Positions 7,742 through 14,002 of a stretch of 16,508 nt of DNA are shown piece after piece. Origin of the DNA: Oscillospiraceae bacterium (GTDB lineage: Bacteria; Bacillota; Clostridia; Oscillospirales; Ruminococcaceae). Location of the stretch: the NCBI GenBank assembly GCA_900757485.1, contig CAAEOA010000220.1, positions 1 to 16,508 on the forward strand. Direction: 5' to 3'. Numbering within the stretch: the first letter of the stretch is position 1; each line of letters starts with the position of its first letter. The position numbers and the translations under genes are program-made. The notes beneath the pieces were generated by a model. It made no database searches. It was not told the DNA's origin and worked only from the letters and a program-made list of their open reading frames with translations.

Positions 7742-8464
7742 TTAATACATTTTAGCAGTGTTTTCAAAACGACTTGTTGTTAACTGTTGCTCTCTGGCTA
7801 TTTGTTTCCCTTTTGCTGCCCAAAGCATTCCGCGGCGCATCAACTCCTGCGCATTGGGGGAGTGGTCAAAAACATTATCATGATGTCCGAGAGAAGTATA
7901 GAAAACCCTTCCGTTTCCCCAGTATTTGGTCCATGCCACCGGCATATCAACCGCTTTATTGGAAATATGATAATAATTTACCAACGGAAATCGAGTAGAT
8001 GCTAATACTTCAATAGCCGGATCAATGTGAAGGTAGTAATGCTCGCTGCAAACCGGAAAGTCTTCCAGTCCTTCTGTGATCGGACTGGACCCCGGATGGA
8101 TATTCACGATGTATTCCTGTCCGTCTCCGCCGGGATGGCTGACCCATTGTCCTCCGGTGATAAACTGCCATTCGGTATCTTGACGAAAAGAGTCGCACAT
8201 TCCGCCGTGACAGCCTGCTAACCCGGTTCCTTTTCCGATTGCTCTGGAAAGATTTTCAACATATTCGTGTGGAATTTCTCCCATGGTCCAGCAGGAAACA
8301 ATCAATTCGTACTCTTCTAATTTGCCGGCATCTGCTAAACAATCCAGCGTATCTGAGATTTGAACCTTATAATTTTCAGCTTCCAAAAGTCTTCCGAAAC
8401 GGGCCGAGGTAAGCTGGGGTTCGTGACCGTCCCATCCTCCTTGAAAGATTAAAACTTTTTTCAT
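7742..8464 (-). CDS. ThuA-like domain protein
   Basis: This 240-residue protein has a class-I glutamine-amidotransferase-like fold of the ThuA family. Visible features are a first strand KVLIFQGGWDGHEP, the middle GLAGCHGGMCDSF (the nucleophile-elbow position of related folds) and a late segment VAWTKYWGNGRVFYTSLGHHDNVF typical of ThuA proteins. ThuA of rhizobia works with the Gfo/Idh enzyme ThuB in trehalose/maltitol use through 3-keto sugars; members elsewhere are mostly uncharacterised. It lies between two Gfo/Idh genes in one operon, which fits such a partnership. The ATG at 8464 is preferred over 8476 because GGTGATC stands 4-5 nt upstream of it, while the earlier ATG has no ribosome binding site. 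No signal peptide is seen. Confidence 0.87.
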   Translation of the reverse strand: MKKVLIFQGGWDGHEPQLTSARFGRLLEAENYKVQISDTLDCLADAGKLEEYELIVSCWTMGEIPHEYVENLSRAIGKGTGLAGCHGGMCDSFRQDTEWQFITGGQWVSHPGGDGQEYIVNIHPGSSPITEGLEDFPVCSEHYYLHIDPAIEVLASTRFPLVNYYHISNKAVDMPVAWTKYWGNGRVFYTSLGHHDNVFDHSPNAQELMRRGMLWAAKGKQIAREQQLTTSRFENTAKMY

Positions 8465-8504
8465 ATCGATCACCATTTCTAAGATTATTTTTAATTACAG
8501 CGTG

Positions 8505-9563
8505 CTAAATACAGCAGGATGCAACACCGCCGTTTTTACCGGAAGAAAATACTAGATCAATCAACTTCATAACACGCAAACATTGCTCCGGTTTTACAAT
8601 TAATTCTTGCTGACCGTTTAAAACACCGACTACGTTTTGATAATATTCAGCCCAATCCGGATTGACATTTGGAAGTTTCATCATTTGTGTTGTATGCGAT
8701 GGACGTGGCGCCATTGTTCTTGTAGGACCGGCTGCAGTATAAACGATATCATCTTCCCATGCCATTTGTTCTGCGTTTTCAGCCAGTTTTACTATTTTTC
8801 CGTCACATTCCCAATTTTCGATCACAGCAGTTCCTTCCGTGCAGGAAATATGCCAGCGCGGATGATTGATGAAACAATTTGTAGAAAATTCCATTAAAGC
8901 TGATACTCCGTTTTCAAATCTCAGAAAGAGTTTCACATTGTCGTCGACCTCATTGGAGAAAACAGACTCTAAATGTGCCGATACCGAAATTACTTTAGAA
9001 GGAATTAAATCTAGCAGTTGGTCTAATAGGTGAACGCCCCAGTCCAACAACATTCCGCCGCCGTTTTCCCGATACCCGCGCCATCCGAACATAGCCCCGC
9101 GAGAGCCTTGTACTCTCGTTTCGATAAAATACGGGGTGCCGATTGCGCCGCTGCCCAAAATATTTTTGACAATTTGATAGTCCTTGTCCCAGCGACGATT
9201 TTGATGAACCGTGAAAAACTTTCCGGTTTGCTTGGATATCGCAATAATTTCTTCCAACTCAGCGGCATTCATCGTAACAGGCTTCTCACACACGACGTTT
9301 TTTCCGGCTTTGAGGCAAGCAACCGCATAGTCTTTGTGGAAATTATTTGGTACAGCAATCGTTACAATATCTATCGAAGAATCATTCAATAATTCTTCAA
9401 TATTTTGATAGGCATTCAGCCCGTTCTGAATGATTTTTTGCTGGATTTCGGGACGAATATCATATGCTCCTTTCACATTTAATTCGGAAATTTTTTCTCG
9501 GATGCAGCCGTGGTGCCAGCTTCCCATTCCACCGTATCCGATGATTGCCAGATTATATTTCAT
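8505..9563 (-). CDS. Gfo/Idh/MocA-family NAD(P)-dependent oxidoreductase (DxGxH type)
   Basis: This 352-residue oxidoreductase is first in the minus-strand operon. It has the Rossmann motif AIIGYGGMGSWH (residues 6-17), EKPVTM with Lys94, and the intact catalytic motif DWGVHLLD (Asp174, His178, Asp181). It therefore keeps the Lys-Asp-His set that the second oxidoreductase of the operon lacks. The family dehydrogenates or reduces sugar hydroxyls with NAD(P). The likely substrate is a sugar or glycoside handled by the co-transcribed ThuA-like and GH3 proteins. It starts at an ATG with a perfect AGGAGG 7-8 nt upstream. It is preceded by the divergent promoter region and followed after 40 nt by the ThuA-like gene. 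The C-terminus ends in SCCI, without a recognised function. Confidence 0.91.
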   Translation of the reverse strand: MKYNLAIIGYGGMGSWHHGCIREKISELNVKGAYDIRPEIQQKIIQNGLNAYQNIEELLNDSSIDIVTIAVPNNFHKDYAVACLKAGKNVVCEKPVTMNAAELEEIIAISKQTGKFFTVHQNRRWDKDYQIVKNILGSGAIGTPYFIETRVQGSRGAMFGWRGYRENGGGMLLDWGVHLLDQLLDLIPSKVISVSAHLESVFSNEVDDNVKLFLRFENGVSALMEFSTNCFINHPRWHISCTEGTAVIENWECDGKIVKLAENAEQMAWEDDIVYTAAGPTRTMAPRPSHTTQMMKLPNVNPDWAEYYQNVVGVLNGQQELIVKPEQCLRVMKLIDLVFSSGKNGGVASCCI

Positions 9564-9595
9564 ACAAAAAACCTCCTGATTATTCTGAATTCATG

Positions 9596-9625
9596 TTGAC
9601 ATTATACCATGTGATAGGATACAAT
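9596..9625 (+). promoter_or_regulatory. promoter toward the araC-type gene, overlapping the operon promoter
   Basis: TTGACA (9596-9601) and TACAAT (9620-9625) are separated by 18 nt on the plus strand. The start would be near 9632, giving a leader of about 200 nt before the regulator gene. The site is superimposed on the minus-strand operon promoter, so both cannot be occupied at once. A TATACA at 9805-9810 closer to the gene lacks a spaced -35. Confidence 0.55.
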
Positions 9626-9629
9626 ATCT
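9601..9629 (-). promoter_or_regulatory. promoter of the Gfo/Idh-ThuA-Gfo/Idh-GH3 operon
   Basis: On the minus strand a perfect TATAAT (9601-9606) has an extended -10 TG (9608-9609). The -35 position (AGATAT, about 9624-9629) is poor. The start would be near 9594, giving a leader of about 30 nt ahead of the AGGAGG. A strong -10 with a weak -35 is typical of promoters needing an activator, here plausibly the adjacent AraC-type protein. Confidence 0.65.
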
Positions 9630-9748
9630 AATGAATAAAGAGAAAAAACTACTCATTTATTGCTGTATATAAGTAAACATGAATATTGTTTTTATATTAT
9701 TAAGATTATTCTGAGCTGATCAAAGACAGGGAATAAAGTGATTTAGTG

Positions 9749-9767
9749 TGAAAAATATTATTTTTCA
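9749..9767. repeat. palindrome in the regulator leader, operator candidate
   Basis: TGAAAAAT-ATT-ATTTTTCA is a perfect 8-3-8 inverted repeat about 73 nt ahead of the regulator's start codon. No terminator-like T-tract follows. Its geometry and TGAA/TTCA ends match the palindrome over the phoH promoter (3098-3116). It may bind the AraC-type protein or another regulator. Confidence 0.4.
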
Positions 9768-9839
9768 TACTTCATTTGTTTCTTTTTACCCCTAAATGCT
9801 CGGGTATACAACAAACTTCAAAAAAGAATGGTGATTATG

Positions 9840-10643
9840 ATGATGATTCCTTTTTATGAACATCAGACGGAACTGATGCGGGGATTTTCTCAGCATCAAT
9901 TAGATTTTCCGCCGCATTTACATAATTGTCCGGAGTTGGTTCGGATGCGTGCCGGACAATTGAAAGTGCAAATTAATACACAGGAGCATATAGTCGATCC
10001 GGAATCACTGGTTATTATTTTTCCAAATGTAATCCATTCCTATCAAACTATAACTCCGGAAGAAGATACGTTGATCGATGTTTTAATTTGTGGGCAGGAT
10101 GCTAACAATGGATTTCCCCGCAACCTTAGCGGCTGCGTCATTGAGAATCCGATCAATCCTATTCCTTTTTTTCATCCCGATGTAGATTATATTTTTTCGG
10201 CACTGATCGGAGAAATAGAAAAGCCTCCGAATCCTCGCTTGATTCATGCATATTGGCAAATTCTTTGGCTTAGAATTTTACCGCAGATCACCATTGCGGA
10301 ATCCGCGCAACCGAATGTATCCGATTTGGCAACGACTCTGATTGTATATATCACAGAGCATTTTTGTGAACCATTGTCGTTAGAATTGTTGTCAAAAAAA
10401 CTCGGTGTGTGCCGTTTTTATCTTTCTCGTATTTTTACACAAGTGCTTCATATCGGATTTTATGAATATGTAAATACACTTCGTGTTGATTATGCCAAAA
10501 ATTTATTGCTCAATAGCCAATATAGTGTTCTCGACATTGCTATGCAGTGTGGATTTCAAAGCCAGCAAACATTTAATCGTGTTTTTAAAGAGATTTGCGG
10601 TATGACTCCTTTAGCATACAGAAAGCGGTCGTTTGCTGTTTGA
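9840..10643 (+). CDS. AraC-family transcriptional regulator
   Basis: This protein of about 267 residues has an N-terminal cupin-like sensing domain and a C-terminal double helix-turn-helix AraC domain. The cupin features are PPHLHNCPEL near residue 25 and GQLKVQINTQEHIVDPESLVIIFPNVIHSY. The DNA-binding part runs from about 165 to the end, with LSLELLSKKLGVCRFYLSRIF as the first helix pair and SVLDIAMQCGFQSQQTFNRVFKE as the second; GMTPLAYRK is the usual family ending. The cupin probably senses a sugar. It is transcribed divergently from the carbohydrate operon, the classical arrangement for its activator. In-frame ATGs lie at 9828, 9837, 9840 and 9843. The start at 9840 is preferred because GGTGAT (9830-9835) ends 4 nt before it, the same spacing as in the ThuA-like gene. 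No terminator was seen after it. Confidence 0.9.
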   Translation: MMIPFYEHQTELMRGFSQHQLDFPPHLHNCPELVRMRAGQLKVQINTQEHIVDPESLVIIFPNVIHSYQTITPEEDTLIDVLICGQDANNGFPRNLSGCVIENPINPIPFFHPDVDYIFSALIGEIEKPPNPRLIHAYWQILWLRILPQITIAESAQPNVSDLATTLIVYITEHFCEPLSLELLSKKLGVCRFYLSRIFTQVLHIGFYEYVNTLRVDYAKNLLLNSQYSVLDIAMQCGFQSQQTFNRVFKEICGMTPLAYRKRSFAV

Positions 10644-11060
10644 TGAGTTGCTGTTATGTAAGAATTGGTGATTTCTGTAAATATTCATGATAGATTAGCG
10701 ATTATATGCAAAGCGCTGATTGTCTGTAATTGGTTAGTCGCAGACACAGCCGAAATGTTTGCGGCATTATAGAAAAGTACCTCGGAAACACGTTGTTGAT
10801 AGCTTTTGGCTGTCATGTTGGATGATTTGCACAAAAAATATAACTAAATGTGATCTAACGCTAATATTCGGAAAAAGTTGGTAATATTTTACGCCTGTTT
10901 TTTGTTAAAAAAGCCATCTATACAAAATCTATGTAAATGGTGTATAATAATTTTATGATTATATTATATTATTTTTCTGAAAAAATCCGTATGATTTTAA
11001 CAGAAATTTGATCATTTCATAAGATGGATGATTCAAAAATAAAATGGGAGGGCGCAAAAT
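10644..11060. other. 417-nt intergenic region without a recognised gene
   Basis: No plausible coding frame or RNA gene was found between the regulator and ybeY. A weak stem (TGTCTG 10721-10726, CAGACA 10741-10746) has no T-tract, so there is no convincing terminator for the regulator. The second half is very AT-rich and contains the putative ybeY promoter. Confidence 0.6.
10943..10948 (+). promoter_or_regulatory. -10 box of the likely ybeY operon promoter
   Basis: A perfect TATAAT in the context GGTGTATAATA matches the -10 context of the tRNA-Pro promoter. No good -35 stands 16-18 nt upstream (best is TACAAA or ATACAA). The predicted leader to ybeY is about 105 nt, ending in GGGAGGG (11046-11052). 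A TTGTTA about 32 nt upstream is too far away to serve as a -35. Confidence 0.5.
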
Positions 11061-11564
11061 ATGGATAAGCTTAAAGTATTAATTACAAACAATCAGAAAG
11101 ATGTAAAAATTCCGACAGGAATCAGAATGTTGATCAGACGTTGCTGTCATGCCGTCCTGGAGATGGAAAATTTTGAGGGAAGTGCAGAAATCAGTGTGTC
11201 GTTTGTAAATAATGAGGAAATCCAACGACTCAATAAGGAATACAGAAACAAAGATGCTGTAACAGATGTGTTGTCATTTCCTTTGGGAGAAAACGGAAAA
11301 TTTGATAAAAACGAAAATGGAGCATATGTACTGGGAGATGTCGTAATATCAATGCCGAAAGCTTACGAGCAGGCTGATATCTATGGCCATTCTCTGCAAA
11401 GAGAGGTTGGATTTTTAACGGTGCATTCCTTGCTGCATTTATTGGGATATGATCATGAGCAGGGTGGTTTGCCGGCGGTGCAAATGCGGGAAAAAGAGGA
11501 GATTGTTTTATCCAGACTTGGTATTCCGCGCGGTGCCAGCTATGTATTTGCCGATGAAAAATAA
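11061..11564 (+). CDS. ybeY: endoribonuclease YbeY (rRNA maturation factor)
   Basis: This 167-residue UPF0054-family protein is slightly longer than the E. coli enzyme. The zinc-binding motif HSLLHLLGYDH supplies His122, His126 and His132. YRNKDAVTDVLSFPL carries the conserved arginine-containing signature of the family. YbeY is a metal-dependent single-strand RNase needed for 16S rRNA 3' maturation and late 70S quality control. Its partner Era lies two genes downstream, the common arrangement. GGGAGGG 8 nt before the ATG sets the start. It is the first gene of the run ybeY-dgkA-era-yqzL-recO-mutS2. phoH, which usually stands directly upstream, is missing from this position. Confidence 0.96.
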   Translation: MDKLKVLITNNQKDVKIPTGIRMLIRRCCHAVLEMENFEGSAEISVSFVNNEEIQRLNKEYRNKDAVTDVLSFPLGENGKFDKNENGAYVLGDVVISMPKAYEQADIYGHSLQREVGFLTVHSLLHLLGYDHEQGGLPAVQMREKEEIVLSRLGIPRGASYVFADEK

Positions 11565-12060
11565 TACCGAGATTGCAAATTTAATAAAAAGTTTCCGGTA
11601 TGCTTTTCGCGGTTTAAAGCACGCGATTAACAATGAGAGAAATATGCGTATTCATATTGTGGTTGCACTGCTCGTCGGATTTTTTTCTTTTTTGTACGGA
11701 TTGTCTCCCGGGCAGTATGCCATTATATTTCTCTGTTTTGGTTTTGTGATAACCAGTGAAATGTTTAATACCGCTATTGAAGCTTTGGTCAACTTGGAAT
11801 CACCCACATACGACAACCTTGCACGAATTGCGAAGGATGTCGCAGCGGGTGCTGTTTTTGTGTCTGCGGTTGCTGCGGTCATTGTGGCACTTTTTACCTT
11901 TGATGATTGGAAACGGGTCGGACAAACTTTTCTTGTGATAGGAACAACGCCGGTTTATCTCATCAGTTTTTTGGTTATTATTTTAATCGGCTGCTTTTTT
12001 ATATTTGGTTGTAATGGTAAGGTAAAGCCACAGAATAAAAAAACGGATAACTATAAGTAA
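11554..12060 (+). CDS. dgkA: diacylglycerol/undecaprenol kinase family protein
   Basis: This integral membrane kinase of the DgkA family phosphorylates undecaprenol or diacylglycerol for lipid recycling. Typical features are SFRYAFRGLKHAINNERNMRIH, then FVITSEMFNTAIEALVNL with the conserved Glu/Asn residues, and AKDVAAGAVFVSAVAAVIVALF. The 168 residues exceed the usual 120-135: after the third helix a linker and an extra hydrophobic helix (TPVYLISFLVIILIGCFFIF) are followed by a Lys-rich tail. The start at 11554 overlaps the ybeY stop by 11 nt. No Shine-Dalgarno sequence is seen, so coupled translation is likely. The frame is open from 11449, but the residues before 11554 are not DgkA-like. 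The cdd gene often found next in Firmicutes is absent. Confidence 0.92.
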   Translation: MKNNTEIANLIKSFRYAFRGLKHAINNERNMRIHIVVALLVGFFSFLYGLSPGQYAIIFLCFGFVITSEMFNTAIEALVNLESPTYDNLARIAKDVAAGAVFVSAVAAVIVALFTFDDWKRVGQTFLVIGTTPVYLISFLVIILIGCFFIFGCNGKVKPQNKKTDNYK

Positions 12061-12096
12061 TATTATTGATTTTGGAAAGGCATAGGTAACTACCGG

Positions 12097-12987
12097 ATGG
12101 AAACACGTTCCGCTTTTGTAGCAATTGTCGGCTGCCCGAATGTAGGCAAGTCTTCCTTGCTCAATGAGATGTTGGGTCAGAAAATTGCGATTGTGTCAAA
12201 TAAACCACAGACTACACGAACAAAAATTATGGGTGTTTTGACCCAAAATGAAACACAGTTGGTATTTACCGATACTCCCGGCTTGCATCGTGCTAAAAAC
12301 AAGCTGAGTGCGCACATGGTAAAAGCGGTTAAGGATTCGGTAGCGGATGTTGACATCATTTTATTTGTGGTGGAGCCGAAAGGCAAAATACGAGCCGAAG
12401 AAATCGAATTGATAGAAAACTTTCAAAAACTTTCGATACCGGTGGTTCTTGTGATAAATAAGATTGATACCATATTGGAGAAGCAGCAAATTATGGCGCG
12501 GATTCAGGAGTTTTCCGGGTTATATCCGTTCACTGCCGTGATTCCGGTGTCGGCTTTGACTGCCGACGGTGTTGACTTAGTGATAGAGGAGCTTTCCAAT
12601 TTAGCAGAGCCGGGAATTCATTTTTTTGCTGACGACACTTTGACCGATCAGCCGGAAAGAGTTTTGGTCAGCGAAATGATTCGTGAAAAAATTCTGCTGT
12701 TGTTCCGGCAGGAAATTCCCCACGGCATTGCGGTATCCATCGAAAGCATGAAAGAACGCAAAAAAGGCGATATTATGGATATTGAAGCTACTATTTTCTG
12801 CGAGAAAAGCAGCCATAAGGGAATGCTGATCGGGAAAAACGGCAGTATGCTTAAGACAATAGGCAGTCAGGCAAGAGAAGATATCGAACGTTTTTTTGAC
12901 ATAAAAGTCAATCTTCAGCTGTGGGTAAAGGTGCGTGAAGACTGGCGTAATAAGGAAAATATTATTAAATCATTTGGGTTGTCTTAA
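12097..12987 (+). CDS. era: GTPase Era
   Basis: This 296-residue protein has normal length for Era. GTPase motifs are G1 GCPNVGKS (12-19), switch-I TTRTKIMG (39-46), G3 DTPGLH (59-64), G4 NKID (121-124) and G5 SAL (152-154). The C-terminal KH domain has the GMLIGKNGSMLKTIG loop (242-256). Era binds the 3' end of 16S rRNA and checks 30S assembly together with YbeY. The start ATG follows a weak AGGTAAC-type site in the short gap after dgkA. Downstream are the yqzL-like gene and recO, as in other Firmicutes. Confidence 0.97.
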   Translation: METRSAFVAIVGCPNVGKSSLLNEMLGQKIAIVSNKPQTTRTKIMGVLTQNETQLVFTDTPGLHRAKNKLSAHMVKAVKDSVADVDIILFVVEPKGKIRAEEIELIENFQKLSIPVVLVINKIDTILEKQQIMARIQEFSGLYPFTAVIPVSALTADGVDLVIEELSNLAEPGIHFFADDTLTDQPERVLVSEMIREKILLLFRQEIPHGIAVSIESMKERKKGDIMDIEATIFCEKSSHKGMLIGKNGSMLKTIGSQAREDIERFFDIKVNLQLWVKVREDWRNKENIIKSFGLS

Positions 12988-13082
12988 CTTGGATTTTTTC
13001 CCAGTCTGGCTAATAGTTTCCACTAATATTTCATTCTGCTGTCCCATATACTATCAATACAGCCGAAAGGGGATTGAGAGTG

Positions 13083-13283
13083 ATGGATCAGAGAACTGCA
13101 TGGGAACGATTTGCGCATTCCGGGAAAATTTCGGACTATTTAATATACAGTCAATGCAAGATGTCGAACGGGAGGACTGCGCAATATGACGATCAAAACC
13201 AAAGCGATTGTTTTAAAGCACAACTTTCTGTCCGAGGAGGACAAGATGCTGTTCCTGCTGTCCGAGAATTATGGACTGATTGA
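13083..13283 (+). CDS. yqzL: YqzL-family small protein
   Basis: This 66-residue ORF lies between era and recO, the position of yqzL in Bacillus and many Clostridia. The first ~25 residues (MDQRTAWERFAHSGKISDYL) match the pattern of that short family: a Trp and Phe, then Ser/Thr-Gly, then a Tyr-Leu pair. Function is unknown. The start ATG has GAAAGGGG (13065-13072) 10 nt upstream; a TTG at 13074 is too close to that site. YqzL proteins usually have about 45-50 residues. Here the frame continues 98 nt into recO, so the last ~32 residues are encoded by DNA shared with recO and are probably not conserved. The call rests on position and the N-terminal pattern. Confidence 0.7.
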   Translation: MDQRTAWERFAHSGKISDYLIYSQCKMSNGRTAQYDDQNQSDCFKAQLSVRGGQDAVPAVRELWTD

Positions 13284-13950
13284 AGCCAAAGCGCGCGGTG
13301 TAAAAAGACTGAAAAGCCCTCTTTTGAATTCTACTGAGGATTTTTGTTATTCCGACTTTTGCCTTTTTGCAGGCAAGAGCGGATACATAATAAACAGCGC
13401 CGATAAGCTGGATAATTTTTACGGCTTACGGAATGATATTGAGAAAATTTCACTGGCAAATTATTTTGGTGAGCTGACCTATTATTTAACACCTACCGCA
13501 GAGAATGCGGAGGTGTTTTTGCGCTTGTTGTGCAACACTTTTTATTTATTGGCAAATGACAAGCGCCCGGTGGATTTTATGAAACCGGTCTATGAACTGC
13601 GTGCTATGGCAGAAAGCGGATTTGCTCCTAATTTAGTAGCGTGTGACGGATGCGGTCAATATGAAGGAGAAAACATGACCTTTTTTCCGTTGAAGGGAAT
13701 ACTGTTATGTGATAACTGCATCAGGCATACACAACAAATTGAGCAGGAAGACCGGTTTAAACTGACGCCTGCGGTGCTTGCTGCCATGCGTCATATCTTG
13801 TTTTCTGAAATGGAGCGGTTGTTTAATTTTAAGGTTTCCAAACAAACGCTTTTGTATTTGGATCAAATTTCGGAGTATTATGTCAAACTATATTTAGAAA
13901 GAACACTGAATTCGCTGGAATTTTATAAATCGCTGAAAGCAATGCCCTAG
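13186..13950 (+). CDS. recO: DNA repair protein RecO
   Basis: This 254-residue protein has normal length for RecO. It has an N-terminal OB fold (KTKAIVLKHNFLSEEDKMLFLLSENYGL is family-like), a helical middle and a Firmicute-type four-Cys zinc finger (CDGC at 153-156, CDNC at 175-178). RecO anneals SSB-coated strands and, with RecR, loads RecA. The start ATG at 13186 follows GGGAGGA about 10 nt upstream. A later ATG at 13246 also has AGGAGG before it, but that would remove the conserved first strand. The first 98 nt overlap the yqzL-like frame. mutS2 follows after 52 nt. Confidence 0.95.
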   Translation: MTIKTKAIVLKHNFLSEEDKMLFLLSENYGLIEAKARGVKRLKSPLLNSTEDFCYSDFCLFAGKSGYIINSADKLDNFYGLRNDIEKISLANYFGELTYYLTPTAENAEVFLRLLCNTFYLLANDKRPVDFMKPVYELRAMAESGFAPNLVACDGCGQYEGENMTFFPLKGILLCDNCIRHTQQIEQEDRFKLTPAVLAAMRHILFSEMERLFNFKVSKQTLLYLDQISEYYVKLYLERTLNSLEFYKSLKAMP

Positions 13951-14002
13951 GGCAGAGGGGAGTTTGAATCGTTTCTTTTTCACGGAGAAATAAAATATTA
14001 CT

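Noticed and set aside
7714..7767. Upstream start for the third operon gene, adding 18 residues
   Set aside because: It would overlap the ThuA-like gene and precede the Rossmann strand; the ATG at 7713 has the ribosome binding site.
9030..9392. 120-residue plus-strand frame inside the first Gfo/Idh gene
   Set aside because: It is antisense to conserved Gfo/Idh motifs and without start signals.
10888..10918. Possible terminator around the T6/A6 runs before ybeY
   Set aside because: Only TTTTTT-GTT-AAAAAA can pair; the flanking GCC triplets are direct, not inverted, so there is no GC stem.
11449..11553. Long N-terminal extension of DgkA
   Set aside because: The extra residues are Arg/Cys-rich, overprint the conserved YbeY zinc motif and match no DgkA feature.
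13246..13248. Alternative recO start with AGGAGG just upstream
   Set aside because: The AGGAGG comes from the conserved Glu-Glu-Asp codons; starting there would delete the first strand of the RecO OB fold.
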